Assembly (NCBI RefSeq): GCF_900094545.1
Contig: NZ_FMAH01000004.1
Location: 62,001-126,000, forward strand
Length of the DNA stretch: 64,000 nucleotides
Reading direction: 5' to 3'
Origin: Martinezella miluonensis
Lineage (GTDB): Bacteria > Pseudomonadota > Alphaproteobacteria > Rhizobiales > Rhizobiaceae
In this document: positions 9,338 to 19,547 of the stretch, one piece after another
How positions within the stretch are numbered: the first letter of the stretch is position 1
How the letters are laid out: each line of letters begins with the position of its first letter
Notes under the pieces: generated by a model
What the model saw: the letters and a program-made list of their open reading frames with translations, nothing else
Database searches by the model: none
Told to the model about the DNA's origin: nothing
Translations under genes and position numbers: made by a program

Positions 9338-10501
9338 TTGATCTTGTTTTCCTTATCCAAGCGTAGCGATGTCGAACCCTTCCACGCCATGGATGTGCTG
9401 GCCGAGGCGACCCGGCGGCGTCAGGCAGGGCATCCGGTGATATCGATGGCCGTCGGCCAGCCGTCTTATCCGGCGCCCCAGGCAGCCCTTGAGGCGGCAC
9501 GCGCTGCCCTCGGTCACGGACGGATCGGCTATACGGATGCTCTCGGGACGCTGGCGCTGCGCCAGGCGCTCTCCGCGCACTACAAGACGCGTCACGGCCT
9601 GTCGATCGACCCCAAGCGTATCGCCATTACCACCGGCTCCTCGGCGGGCTTCAACCTCGCTTTTCTGACCTTGTTCGATGCCGGCGACAGCGTTGCCATC
9701 GCTCGCCCCGGATACCCGGCCTATCGCAACATTCTTGGCGCGTTGGGGCTCGATGTCGTCGAAGTGCCTGTAACGGAAGAGACGCAGTTCACGCTGACGC
9801 CGGAAAGCCTTGAGGCGGTGCAGGCCGCCAGCGGCAAGCGGCTCAAGGGCGTAATGCTGGCAAGTCCGGCCAATCCGACCGGCACAGTAACGGGCAGGGC
9901 GGCGCTGAAGGCACTCGCGGATTATTGCGCCGACCGTTCGATCGCCTTCATCTCCGATGAAATCTATCACGGCCTCACCTTCGTCGGCGAAGAGACGAGC
10001 GCCCTGGAGCTGACCGACGAAGCGATCGTCATCAATTCCTTCTCGAAATATTATTGCATGACCGGTTGGCGCATCGGCTGGATGGTCTTGCCGGAGCGGC
10101 TGGTGCGCCCGGTCGAGCGTGTTGCCCAGAGCCTTTACATCTCCCCACCGGAATTGTCCCAGATCGCCGCCGAGGCTGCTCTCGGTGCCGGCGCCGAGCT
10201 CGATGTCTATCGCGAGAGCTATGGCCGCAACCGCGACTTCCTGATGCGCCGCCTGCCTGAAATCGGCTTCCACATCGCGTCACCAATGGACGGCGCTTTC
10301 TACGCCTATGTCGATGTCAGCCGGTTCACCAATGACAGCATGGTCTTTGCCCGCAAGATGCTGGCGGAAATCAATGTTGCCGCGACACCCGGTCTCGATT
10401 TCGACCCGGCCGAAGGGCATCGTGTGATGCGGATTTCCTATGCCGGCTCCAATGCCGAGATCGAGGAAGCCACCGAACGCATGGCTGCCTGGCTGAAATA
10501 G
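9338..10501 (+). CDS. PLP-dependent aminotransferase, class I/II
   Basis: 387 residues with fold type I aspartate-aminotransferase features: N-terminal ISMAVGQPSYPAP, the substrate/cofactor motif ASPANPTG, FISDEIYHGL, and the Schiff-base lysine K237 in NSFSKYYCMTGWRIGW; the C-terminal Arg lies in HRVMRISYAGS. The start is TTG at 9338 or TTG at 9344; both follow the purine-rich GAAAGAG. The substrate is unknown; annotators usually call such proteins aspartate-like or pyridoxal-dependent aminotransferases. Confidence 0.92.
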   Translation: MILFSLSKRSDVEPFHAMDVLAEATRRRQAGHPVISMAVGQPSYPAPQAALEAARAALGHGRIGYTDALGTLALRQALSAHYKTRHGLSIDPKRIAITTGSSAGFNLAFLTLFDAGDSVAIARPGYPAYRNILGALGLDVVEVPVTEETQFTLTPESLEAVQAASGKRLKGVMLASPANPTGTVTGRAALKALADYCADRSIAFISDEIYHGLTFVGEETSALELTDEAIVINSFSKYYCMTGWRIGWMVLPERLVRPVERVAQSLYISPPELSQIAAEAALGAGAELDVYRESYGRNRDFLMRRLPEIGFHIASPMDGAFYAYVDVSRFTNDSMVFARKMLAEINVAATPGLDFDPAEGHRVMRISYAGSNAEIEEATERMAAWLK

Positions 10502-10597
10502 ATCCCCGATCAATGGGTTGCACCAGTCTGCGAAAGTGATTTCGCAGACCGCGAATTCGTTTTGTTGCGCGGCTCCAAAGCCTGCCGACCTGCCGTA

Positions 10598-10630
10598 ACA
10601 AAAATCCGGCCGTGTCGCCACGGCCGGATT
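10598..10630 (-). terminator. rne terminator
   Basis: Perfect 12-bp stem AATCCGGCCGTG / CACGGCCGGATT with a four-base loop at 10603-10630. Read on the minus strand it is followed by a TTTTTGTT tract, 27 bases beyond the rne stop codon. Confidence 0.85.
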
Positions 10631-10656
10631 AAACACTCTGTCTGGATTTACGGCTC

Positions 10657-13518
10657 TCAGAAGAAGCCGCGGCGCTGCCACCAGCCAGCCTTCTTCGGCT
10701 TGGTCGGTTCACCGTCGCCATCGCTGCCTTCATTGGCGCGATTGGAGGTGACCACCGGTGCGGAGGAAGCAACGTTCGACTCGCGATTGGCGCGTGCCGG
10801 CTTGGCTGCTTCTTCGGAGGCTTCCGGAGCCGCAGGCTCGCTGGTGCTGTCCAGGGCTTGGGCGATCTCGGCAACCGTCTCGACTTCGGCGTCGGTCACA
10901 GGAGCCTTTTCCTCAACTGGCGAGGCTTCGACAGCCTTCGCCTTCCGGCGGCTGCGACCCTTGGCGGGCTTCACCTCTTCGGTGACGACAACTTCGGTCT
11001 CGATGGCTGCCATGGCAGGCTGGCCTTCGACAGCGGCTTCGCCCTCGGAGACGGCGATCTCCGCGACTGCTACCGCCACTTCTTCTCCACCATCGGCCGC
11101 GGTTTCCGCAGCTTCGTCGGAGCCGGTTTCATCTTCGCCGCTGGCATCCTGTTCGCTGCCTTCGTTTTCACGATTGCGGCGACCGCCACGCTTGCCGCGA
11201 CGGCGGCGCTTGCGCTTCTGCTGCGCGTCGTCGCCATTGGCGGATGCATCGGCATCGGCGCTGGCGTCATCTTCACCCTCGTCGCCTTCTTCTCCGTCTT
11301 CGGCGGCTTCTGCCGCAGACGTATCATCGGAGGCCGCGCCGGTCTGAGCGTCGTTGCCACGGCCGCGACGGCGACGGCGACGCTTGCGCTTGCGGTTACC
11401 TTCATTGCTCTCGGAGCGGGCGGCAGGCTGCTCGGTGCTTGCAGCCTTTTCTTCCAGCTCTTCGTCTTCTTCCTCATCGGCTTCGATGACGATATCGTCG
11501 TCATCGTCTTCAGGGATCGCTGCGAAGTTGAACAGGCTTTCGATCTTCACCGGATTGGCAACCGGCTCACCACGATCGATCGCGAAATGCTGCGTGCCGA
11601 CGGCAGTGTCAGCATCGATGACGATGGCGACACCGAAACGATTTTCGTAGTCGATGATCGTCTGACGCTTGTGATTGAGCAGATAGAGGGCAATGTCCGG
11701 CGTCGTGCGCACAGTGATGTCGTGCGTCGTATTCTTGAGCAGATACTCTTCAATGCCGCGCAGCACGTGCAGCGCAACCGAGGACTGCGAGCGCACATGG
11801 CCGGTTCCGCCGCAATGCGAGCAGATCTGCGTCGTGCTTTCGAGAACCGAAGCGCGGATGCGCTGGCGTGACATTTCCAGAAGGCCGAAATGCGAGATGC
11901 GGCCGACCTGGATGCGGGCGCGATCGTTTTTGAGGCATTCCTTCAGCTTCTTTTCGACAGCGCGGTTGTTGCGCTTTTCTTCCATGTCGATGAAGTCGAT
12001 GACGATCAGGCCGGCAAGGTCGCGCAGGCGCAGTTGCCGCGCAATTTCCTCGGCAGCTTCCAGGTTCGTCTGAAGCGCGGTGTCTTCGATCGAATGCTCG
12101 CGGGTCGAACGGCCGGAGTTGACGTCGATCGAGACCAGCGCTTCCGTCTGGTTCATGATCAGGTAGCCGCCCGAACGCAGTGTCACCTGCGGCTGCAGCA
12201 TACGGTCGAGCTGCGCCTCGATGCCGGAGCGCGAGAAGATCGGGTGAATGTCGCGATAGGGCTGAACCACCTTGGCGTGGCTCGGCATCAGCATCTTCAT
12301 GAAGTCTTTCGCTTCACGATAGCCTTCTTCACCGGCAACGATGATCTCGCCGATATCCTTGTTGTAGAGGTCGCGGATCGAGCGCTTGATCAGGCTGCCT
12401 TCTTCATAGACCAGGCAGGGGGCGGTCGAGGCGAGCGTCAGCGTGCGGACGTTTTCCCACAGGCGCATCAGATATTCGAAGTCGCGCTTGACCTCGACCT
12501 TCGTGCGGTTGGCGCCGGCGGTACGCAGGATGACGCCCATGCCTTGCGGCACTTCGAGCATCTTGGCGATTTCCTTGAGACGCTTGCGGTCCTGCGGATT
12601 GGTGATCTTGCGGGAGATGCCGCCGCCGCGTGCCGTGTTCGGCATCAGGACCGAGTAACGGCCTGCGAGCGATAGATAGGTAGTCAGCGCCGCACCCTTG
12701 TTGCCGCGCTCTTCCTTGGCGACCTGCACCAGCAGAATCTGCCGGCGCTTGATGACTTCCTGAATACGGTACTGCTTGCGCGGCTTGCGCTGCACGCGGT
12801 CCGGAACCTCTTCCATCGCGTCTTCTGCGCCAACGGATTCGATCACTTCCTCTTCATGGTCGTGATCGTCATCATCGTCGTCATCGTGGCGGCGCTTGGA
12901 AGCTACGACATCCTCGGAGATCGAATCGCTTTCGACCATCGCGGCCATTGAGCCGGACGAACCTTCTTCGTCTTCGCCCGGCGCATCGACGGCAGCTGTT
13001 GCTTCCGGAGAGGGCGTCTCTTCGGCGGGAGCTTCTGCTACCGCCTTCTTGCGGCTGCGGCGCGGCTTGGCCGCCTTCTTGGCGGGCGCCGCTTCCGGAG
13101 CGAGGGCCTCTTCCGCGATCGCGACTGCGGCTTCTTCGCTCTCCTTGGGAACGATGCCGACATCGGGCTGTTCCTGCTGCGAAAGGTCGAGTGCCGTCTC
13201 CACATGCTCGACATCGTCGTCGCGGCGATGCTCTTCGGCTTCAGCCTTCAGCAGCGCCTGACGGTCGGCGAGGGGGATCTGGTAATAATCGGGGTGAATT
13301 TCGGCAAAGGCCAGGAAGCCGTGCCGGTTGCCGCCGTAATCGACGAAAGCCGCCTGAAGCGAGGGTTCGACCCTCGTTACTTTTGCGAGATAGATGTTGC
13401 CGCGGATTTGCTTCTTGTGCTGCGACTCGAAGTCAAATTCTTCTATGCGGTTCCCGCGAACGACAACGACGCGCGTCTCTTCCTCGTGAGACGCATCGAT
13501 AAGCATTTTGTCTGCCAT
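10657..13518 (-). CDS. rne: Ribonuclease E
   Basis: 953 residues from the ATG at 13518 (MADKMLIDASHEEE), with GAGGAG upstream. RNase E cleaves single-stranded AU-rich RNA and scaffolds the degradosome. The N-terminal S1 domain (RGNIYLAKVTRVEPSLQAAF) is split by a long acidic, Ala/Glu-rich insertion (about residues 85-240, including a run of Asp), typical of alphaproteobacteria. Then come RNase H-like and 5'-sensor regions, the metal-binding aspartates in VSIDVNSGRST and VIDFIDMEEKRNN, and the zinc link CSHCGGTGHV. The unstructured C-terminal third alternates acidic and basic blocks (RKRKRRRRRRGRG) and ends GWWQRRGFF. Confidence 0.97.
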   Translation of the reverse strand: MADKMLIDASHEEETRVVVVRGNRIEEFDFESQHKKQIRGNIYLAKVTRVEPSLQAAFVDYGGNRHGFLAFAEIHPDYYQIPLADRQALLKAEAEEHRRDDDVEHVETALDLSQQEQPDVGIVPKESEEAAVAIAEEALAPEAAPAKKAAKPRRSRKKAVAEAPAEETPSPEATAAVDAPGEDEEGSSGSMAAMVESDSISEDVVASKRRHDDDDDDDHDHEEEVIESVGAEDAMEEVPDRVQRKPRKQYRIQEVIKRRQILLVQVAKEERGNKGAALTTYLSLAGRYSVLMPNTARGGGISRKITNPQDRKRLKEIAKMLEVPQGMGVILRTAGANRTKVEVKRDFEYLMRLWENVRTLTLASTAPCLVYEEGSLIKRSIRDLYNKDIGEIIVAGEEGYREAKDFMKMLMPSHAKVVQPYRDIHPIFSRSGIEAQLDRMLQPQVTLRSGGYLIMNQTEALVSIDVNSGRSTREHSIEDTALQTNLEAAEEIARQLRLRDLAGLIVIDFIDMEEKRNNRAVEKKLKECLKNDRARIQVGRISHFGLLEMSRQRIRASVLESTTQICSHCGGTGHVRSQSSVALHVLRGIEEYLLKNTTHDITVRTTPDIALYLLNHKRQTIIDYENRFGVAIVIDADTAVGTQHFAIDRGEPVANPVKIESLFNFAAIPEDDDDDIVIEADEEEDEELEEKAASTEQPAARSESNEGNRKRKRRRRRRGRGNDAQTGAASDDTSAAEAAEDGEEGDEGEDDASADADASANGDDAQQKRKRRRRGKRGGRRNRENEGSEQDASGEDETGSDEAAETAADGGEEVAVAVAEIAVSEGEAAVEGQPAMAAIETEVVVTEEVKPAKGRSRRKAKAVEASPVEEKAPVTDAEVETVAEIAQALDSTSEPAAPEASEEAAKPARANRESNVASSAPVVTSNRANEGSDGDGEPTKPKKAGWWQRRGFF

Positions 13519-14184
13519 GAAAGCTGTGCTCCTCGGCGCCGGCAAGCGGAAGGGGGCCTGCCTGTCACTGGGACAAGCCGGATGTGTTCCGCAGTTGCTG
13601 CACCGGATAATGAAAGTCGCGATGGGTTATTCGGAGATGACAGCATCCAGACGGCAGCCGGGGCATTACTTCCCTGGGGTCTGTTCACTTTTTGAAAAAG
13701 CTGCTGCGGTGACATCCGTAACCAAGCGAGATCGACTATGCTTTAGACCCACAAAGCTGGGTCCGATGAATGTGCTCTAAAGAGCGTTTGGTGGCTCTCC
13801 ACCGATGAACTTCCTGTTTGAAACCGGAAATTCAGATATCCACTGTTTGGAGCAGAAGTACTGCAGACGTCGGATGAATGCCGCTTATGGCGCCTGGTAC
13901 TCGAGGCGGCTGCCGTTGCGACGACTCTATCCCGTCAACACTTCTACCCTAATATGCGTTGTATGTTTTATCTGTCACAATAGCAAGGGAAAAGCCAAGT
14001 ATGCCATAATATTGATGGATTCCTCGGATGAGGAGGACGAAGAAGGGTTTGTTGCGATTCTCTTCCTGGCGCATCGTCGGGTGACGTCCATCACGTCAGA
14101 CCTGGTTCCCGCTATTGGGACTTCAAAAACAACGCCAAAACCAATATGGGGCGCGTTGGACACTTGTTAAAGGGATTGCGGCAT
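13519..14184. promoter_or_regulatory. Long divergent intergenic region, rne leader and amiC promoter
   Basis: About 660 bases with no convincing gene. The rne half probably encodes a long 5' leader, expected because RNase E genes are often autoregulated through their leader; this is inference. The half nearest amiC is AT-rich (around 13960-14030), fitting a promoter. Short frames here have no ribosome sites. Confidence 0.45.
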
Positions 14185-15411
14185 GTGGCGGAGAGTGGCG
14201 TGAAGGCTTTGCGATTTGCGACGGCGGCCTTCGCCCTGACAATGCTGGTGGCGTTTGCACCATTCGGGCCGGCCGCAGCCGCCGATCCCTTGCTCGCCTA
14301 TGGTGCGCGTATAGCCGGCGACGATGCCCGCACGCGCATCGTCATAGACATGGATCGCGAGCCGACCTTTACTGTGCACTATCTCAACAATCCCGTCCGC
14401 GTCGTGGTCGACCTTCCCGCGACCGCATTCGGCTTTCCTGCCGCCGATCTCAAGCCGACCGGTCTATTCAAGGATATCCGCTACGGCACGATGGACGCCA
14501 ACAGTGCCCGTATCGTCCTGACGGCCAAGAAGCCGGTGAAGCTGGTGGTGGCCAAGGCCCAGGCCGATGAGGGCGGGAAAGGCCATCGCCTCGTGCTCGA
14601 TGCCGAGATGCTGCCGGCCGAGCAGTTTGCCGAACTGGTCAAGCAGCAGAGCTGGACATCAGCCGATACCGCAAAGGACGTCGGCCCGGTCGAGCCGACG
14701 CAAAAGGCCGATCCGAATACCTTCCTCGTCGCGGTCGATGCCGGTCACGGCGGCATCGATGCCGGTGCGACCGGTACCGACGGCGTTACGCAGGAAAAGG
14801 ACATCACGCTCGCCTTCGCCAAGATCTTCGCCGACAAGCTAAACGCCCAGCCCGGCATCAAGGCTTTCCTGACACGCGACAAGGATCAGTATCTCTCTCT
14901 GTCAGAGCGCGTGACTATAGCACGGCAGAATCACGCCTCTCTATTCATTTCCCTGCATGCCGACACGCTCAAGCAGAAGGATATTCGCGGCTCGACCGTC
15001 TATACGATCTCGGACAAGGCTTCGGACCGGCTCGCCGGTGAAGTGGCCGATCGTGAAAACAACTCCGATCAGATCGCCGGGGCCGAGGCCCAGGCGCAGC
15101 CGGCAGCCGTTACCGACATTCTTATGGATCTGACCCGCCGCGAGACGCAGGCCTTCTCCATTTCGCTGGCGCAGGATGTATTGTCCTCGTTCAACGGCCA
15201 GATCTCCATGATCAACAATCCGCATCGCCACGCCGGCTTCCAGGTCTTGCAGGCGCCGGATGTGCCCTCGATCCTGCTTGAGCTCGGTTTTCTTTCCAAT
15301 AAGGAAGACGAAAAGCTTCTGCTCGATCCCTATTGGCGGCAGAAGGTGGCCGATCGGCTGACGGAGGCCGTGAAGCAATACCGCGTCTCGATCATCGCAA
15401 ATGGCGGTTAG
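14185..15411 (+). CDS. amiC: N-acetylmuramoyl-L-alanine amidase with AMIN domain
   Basis: About 408 residues from the GTG at 14185, which has AAGGGA ten bases upstream and opens directly into a signal peptide (FATAAFALTMLVAFAPF, cleavage near AAAA). The ATG at 14146 is in frame but lacks a ribosome site. An N-terminal AMIN domain (residues ~30-130) is followed by an Amidase_3 domain: VAVDAGHGGIDAGATG with the zinc His, LFISLHADT with another zinc ligand, and the C-terminal catalytic Glu region SILLELGFLSN. It hydrolyses the amide bond between MurNAc and the peptide during septum splitting. It precedes mrcA, another cell-wall gene. Confidence 0.94.
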   Translation: MAESGVKALRFATAAFALTMLVAFAPFGPAAAADPLLAYGARIAGDDARTRIVIDMDREPTFTVHYLNNPVRVVVDLPATAFGFPAADLKPTGLFKDIRYGTMDANSARIVLTAKKPVKLVVAKAQADEGGKGHRLVLDAEMLPAEQFAELVKQQSWTSADTAKDVGPVEPTQKADPNTFLVAVDAGHGGIDAGATGTDGVTQEKDITLAFAKIFADKLNAQPGIKAFLTRDKDQYLSLSERVTIARQNHASLFISLHADTLKQKDIRGSTVYTISDKASDRLAGEVADRENNSDQIAGAEAQAQPAAVTDILMDLTRRETQAFSISLAQDVLSSFNGQISMINNPHRHAGFQVLQAPDVPSILLELGFLSNKEDEKLLLDPYWRQKVADRLTEAVKQYRVSIIANGG

Positions 15412-15657
15412 AAGCGCCAGTCGTGGCTTCCGTGTAACAGCGGCGAACTTTAGAATCGAATGAAGTTGGGAATAGAGGAGCCAAGCCCTATTTTCCTCAC
15501 ATTCCCGCCTTTACAGCAAAGTATCATTCGCTCACGAGTGACGCGCGGCTTTGTCTCATTGCCGTCTTGCATTAACACCGTGAGCGTGCAAAACGCCCGT
15601 CGTTATGCGATTAGCTCGCATACATGGCGCATGAAGAACAAGCACCGGTAGTATCAC

Positions 15658-18120
15658 ATGATCAGACTGATTGGATATTTCTTTGGGCTAGGCTGCCTCC
15701 TGTTTCTGGGTGTGGCTGCGGCTGCGGCGATCTATCTGAGCGTCGTCTCCAAGGAGCTTCCAGACTACGAGGTGCTGGCGAAATACGCGCCGCCCGTGAC
15801 GACGCGCATCCATGCCGGTAACGGCGCGCTGATGAAGGAATATTCGCGCGAGAACCGGCTTTTCGTGCCGATCCAGGCCATTCCCGATCGCGTGAAGGCA
15901 GCTTTCCTTTCCGCCGAAGACAAGAATTTCTACAACCACCCCGGCGTCGATGTCGGCGGCCTCATTCGCGCCGTGGCCGTAAACCTTCAGAATATCGGGT
16001 CAGGTCGCCGCTTCGTCGGTGCATCCACCATCACGCAGCAGGTCGCCAAAAACTTCCTGCTTTCCGCCGACCAGACCTTCGACCGTAAGATCAAGGAAGC
16101 GATTCTGTCGTTCCGCATCGAGCAGGCCTACAGCAAGGACAAGATCCTTGAGCTCTATCTCAACGAGATTTATTTCGGCCTCAATTCCTACGGTATCGCC
16201 GGCGCAGCGCTCACCTATTTCGACAAGTCGGTCAACGAGCTGACCATCGCCGAATCGGCGTATCTGGCGTCGCTCCCGAAGGGCCCTGCGAACTACAACC
16301 CCTTCCGCCGCGCCGAAGCAGCGCTTACCCGCCGTAATTGGGTGATCGACCGCATGGTGGAGAATGGCTATGTCGGCCAGAGCGACGGCGAAGAGGCAAA
16401 GAAGCAGCCGCTTGGCGTTGTGCCGCCCAAGAGCGGCCCGTCGCTCTTCGCTTCGGATTATTTTGCCGAAGAAGTCCGCCGGCAGCTGATCGACCAGTAT
16501 GGCGAAAAGACTTTGTATGAGGGGGGGCTCTCCGTCCGTACCTCGCTTGACCCGCAGATGCAGCTCGAAGCTCGAAAGGCATTGCAGGACGGTTTGATCG
16601 ACTATGACCAGCGTCGCGGCTATCGCGGCCCGATCAAGCAGATCGCCACATCGCAGGACTGGGGTGTAGAGCTCGCCAAGGTTCCCGGGCTGAGCGACGT
16701 GCCGGAATGGCAGGTGGCCGTTGTCCTTTCTGTATCCGACCAGGAAGTCGATATCGGATTGCAGCCGCGGGTCGACGCCGGCGGCAAGGTCTCGACGGAC
16801 CGCAAGCGCGGGATGATTGCTGCTGCCGACATGCGCTGGGCTTTCCGCGCGGCCAGCGGCAAGGTTGCCAAGTCTCCGAGCGGCGTGCTGAGCGCTGGCG
16901 ACGTCGTTTTCGTGCAGAAGACAGGCAATGCCGATTCGAGCAGCTATCGTCTGCGTCAGCCGCCGAAAGTGCAGGGTGGTCTGGTCGTTATGGATCCGCA
17001 TACCGGCCGCGTGCTCGCCATGGTCGGCGGCTTCTCCTATGCGCAATCCGAGTTCAATCGCGCGACGCAGGCCAAGCGTCAGCCGGGTTCGTCGTTCAAG
17101 CCTTTCGTCTACGCGGCTGCAATGGACAACGGCTATACGCCGGCCTCGGTCATTCTCGACGATCCGCTGCAGATCACGCTCAGCAATGGCGATGTCTGGA
17201 AGCCTACCAACTATGAAGGTGAGGGCGGCGGCGTCCATACGCTGCGCTTCGCCATCGAGCACTCGCGCAACCTGATGACGGTTCGTCTCGCTTCCGACAT
17301 GGGCATGCCTCTGGTCGCCGAATATGCCGAGCGCTTCGGGATCTACGACCATATGAACCCGGTTCTTGCCATGTCGCTCGGTGCCGGCGAAACGACGGTG
17401 CTGCGCATGGTCTCGGCCTATTCGGTCATCGCCAATGGCGGCAAGCAGATCAAGCCGACGCTGATCGACCGCATCCAGGACCGCTACGGCAAGACCATCT
17501 TCAAGCATGAGGAGCGTGTCTGCGACAGCTGCAATGTCAGCGGGTGGCAAAATCAGGATGAGCCTGTTATCGCCGACAACCGCGAGCAGGTTCTCGATCC
17601 GATGACCGCTTATCAGGTCACGTCGATGATGCAGGGCGTTATCATCCGCGGCACGGCCGCAGGCAAGATCAAGCTCAACACCGATGTCGCCGGTAAGACC
17701 GGCACCACCAACGACGAGAAGGACGCCTGGTTCGTCGGCTTCACGCCGAGCCTCGTCGCTGGCCTTTACGTCGGATACGACACGCCGACCCCGCTTGGTC
17801 GTGGCGGTACCGGTAGTGGCGTTGCTGCACCGGTCTTCAACGAGTTCATGCAGGCCGCCACCAAGGATCAGCCGTCCGAGAAGTTCCAGGTTCCAGCTGG
17901 GATGACGATGGTTGCCGTCAATCGCGCGACCGGCATGGCGGCGCAGCCGGGCGATCAGGGTGCCATCATGGAAGCGTTCAAGCCCGGTACCGGCCCGGCC
18001 ACGAGCCTGCAGGTCATCGGCGGCGGCGAGGCTGCAGCACAGGTCGCGCCGGAGGAAATTCTCAGGACCTCGCCGCAGGCAAACCAGGCGGTCACGTCGG
18101 GTTCGGGCGGTCTCTTCTGA
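15658..18120 (+). CDS. mrcA: Penicillin-binding protein 1A
   Basis: 820 residues, class A bifunctional PBP anchored by one N-terminal helix (residues ~5-28). The glycosyltransferase domain has its catalytic Glu at E87 (LSAEDKNFYNHPGVD) and ASTITQQVAKNFL. An OB-like insertion follows (residues ~310-420). The transpeptidase domain has nucleophile S478 in GSSFKPF, SRN in EHSRNLMT, and K680-T-G in GKTGTTNDEKDAWFVG. It polymerises and crosslinks peptidoglycan on the periplasmic side. Lies 246 bases after amiC and upstream of prfB, a conserved rhizobial order. Confidence 0.97.
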   Translation: MIRLIGYFFGLGCLLFLGVAAAAAIYLSVVSKELPDYEVLAKYAPPVTTRIHAGNGALMKEYSRENRLFVPIQAIPDRVKAAFLSAEDKNFYNHPGVDVGGLIRAVAVNLQNIGSGRRFVGASTITQQVAKNFLLSADQTFDRKIKEAILSFRIEQAYSKDKILELYLNEIYFGLNSYGIAGAALTYFDKSVNELTIAESAYLASLPKGPANYNPFRRAEAALTRRNWVIDRMVENGYVGQSDGEEAKKQPLGVVPPKSGPSLFASDYFAEEVRRQLIDQYGEKTLYEGGLSVRTSLDPQMQLEARKALQDGLIDYDQRRGYRGPIKQIATSQDWGVELAKVPGLSDVPEWQVAVVLSVSDQEVDIGLQPRVDAGGKVSTDRKRGMIAAADMRWAFRAASGKVAKSPSGVLSAGDVVFVQKTGNADSSSYRLRQPPKVQGGLVVMDPHTGRVLAMVGGFSYAQSEFNRATQAKRQPGSSFKPFVYAAAMDNGYTPASVILDDPLQITLSNGDVWKPTNYEGEGGGVHTLRFAIEHSRNLMTVRLASDMGMPLVAEYAERFGIYDHMNPVLAMSLGAGETTVLRMVSAYSVIANGGKQIKPTLIDRIQDRYGKTIFKHEERVCDSCNVSGWQNQDEPVIADNREQVLDPMTAYQVTSMMQGVIIRGTAAGKIKLNTDVAGKTGTTNDEKDAWFVGFTPSLVAGLYVGYDTPTPLGRGGTGSGVAAPVFNEFMQAATKDQPSEKFQVPAGMTMVAVNRATGMAAQPGDQGAIMEAFKPGTGPATSLQVIGGGEAAAQVAPEEILRTSPQANQAVTSGSGGLF

Positions 18121-18246
18121 GTCCATCCTATTTGACCGATGATCATGCCGCGGGGCTTTACACCAGCGGCATGTATATCTATGTCACCAGCACTCTTTGA
18201 ATTGGATGGCCGTTCGCATTGAGCGGCGAGATGAAGAAGCAGGACC

Positions 18247-19378
18247 ATGAGAGCCGAAATCGAGAAAATAGTCGACGAAACCAAGCAGGCTATCACCCTG
18301 CTGAGGAGGCATCTTTGACTGGGACCAGGCCGTAAGACGACTGGACTGGTTGAATAACAAGGCGGAAGATCCGACCTTGTGGAACGATGCTTCCGAAGCG
18401 CAGAAGCTGATGCGCGAACGCCAGCAGCTTGATGACGGTATCAACGGTGTGCGCGCTCTCGAGCAGCAGCTTGCCGACAATATCGAGCTGATCGAGCTTG
18501 GCGAGGAAGAGGGCGATGCCGACGTCGTGCGCGACGCGGAAGATGCCCTGAAGGCCCTGAAGGCCGAGGCGGCACGGCGGCAGGTGGAAGCCATGCTGTC
18601 GGGCGAGGCTGACTCCAACGATACCTACCTTGAAGTTCACTCCGGCGCCGGCGGCACCGAGAGCCAGGACTGGGCTAACATGCTTTTGCGCATGTATACC
18701 CGCTGGGCCGAACGCCAGCGCTTCAAGGTGGAGCTGCTGGAAGTTCATGACGGCGAAGAAGCCGGCATCAAGTCCGCGACGCTGCTCGTCAAGGGACACA
18801 ATGCCTATGGCTGGCTGAAGACCGAATCGGGCGTGCACCGCCTCGTTCGCATCTCGCCCTATGACAGCAATGCGCGCCGTCACACGTCGTTCTCGTCGAT
18901 CTGGGTCTACCCGGTCGTCGACGACTCGATCCAGATCGAGATCAACGAAAGCGATTGCCGAATCGATACCTATCGTTCGTCCGGCGCCGGCGGCCAGCAC
19001 GTCAACACGACCGATTCGGCTGTGCGTATCACGCATATACCGACCGGCATCGTCGTGCAGTGCCAGCAGGAGCGCTCGCAGCACAAGAACCGCGCCAAGG
19101 CGTGGGACATGCTGCGCGCCCGCATGTACGAGGCGGAATTGATGAAGCGGGAAGAGGCTGCCAATGCCGAAGCCGCTTCCAAGACCGATATCGGTTGGGG
19201 TCACCAGATCCGGTCCTACGTCCTGCAGCCCTATCAGCTGGTCAAGGATCTGCGCACCGGCGTTGCCAGCACCGCTCCCGGTGACGTGCTCGACGGCGAT
19301 CTCAACGAATTCATGGAAGCTGCCCTCGCGCACCGCATCAGCGGCGCGGCCGACGCTGTCGTTGATGACGTCGAGTGA
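18247..19378 (+). CDS. prfB: Peptide chain release factor 2, with programmed +1 frameshift
   Basis: Join of 18247-18315 and 18317-19378, 376 residues. The ATG at 18247 opens [14 protein letters not shown] and reaches CTT-TGA at 18313-18318; skipping T18316 gives [14 protein letters not shown] and the rest of RF2. RF2 releases peptides at UGA and UAA; the frame reads its own UGA, so low RF2 raises frameshifting. The catalytic GGQ is in [11 protein letters not shown]. The stop-recognition tripeptide is SPY ([15 protein letters not shown]) where E. coli has SPF. Reading only the long open frame would give a truncated start at 18350. Confidence 0.96.
18304..18319 (+). promoter_or_regulatory. prfB programmed frameshift site
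   Basis: Internal Shine-Dalgarno AGGAGG, three-base spacer CAT, slippery CTT, in-frame UGA and following C. This is the same layout as the E. coli prfB site, including the SD-to-CTT spacing. Confidence 0.95.
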
Positions 19379-19401
19379 GCTTGGATAAAGCGGAATAAGC
19401 A

Positions 19402-19428
19402 AAAAGCCCCGGAGACGGGGCTTTTCTA
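19402..19428. terminator. Bidirectional terminator between prfB and nadK
   Basis: AAAAGCCCC / GGGGCTTTT stem around GGAGAC, with A-run before and T-run after, 24 bases past the prfB stop; it can also end nadK transcripts from the other strand. Confidence 0.88.
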
Positions 19429-19547
19429 ATGGCGAGCGCAATGCCGGAAACAGTGTGCTGCGATTTTCCAGCCGGAGTTGCGCGAAGACGCACAGTCAGG
19501 GTGCCGATCGCTCCGGCGTGATGCCTCCCCGCAGCGGGAGGTCCCAT

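Noticed and set aside
12840..12960. Asp-coding runs in rne as a tandem repeat
   Set aside because: Low-complexity coding for an acidic loop, not a regular repeat unit.
13805..14170. A 121-codon plus-strand frame upstream of amiC
   Set aside because: No ribosome site, no family and poor composition; it overlaps the amiC start region.
16000..18126. A 708-codon minus-strand frame opposite mrcA
   Set aside because: Mirror frame of a well-conserved penicillin-binding protein, with no start signal and no recognisable domain.
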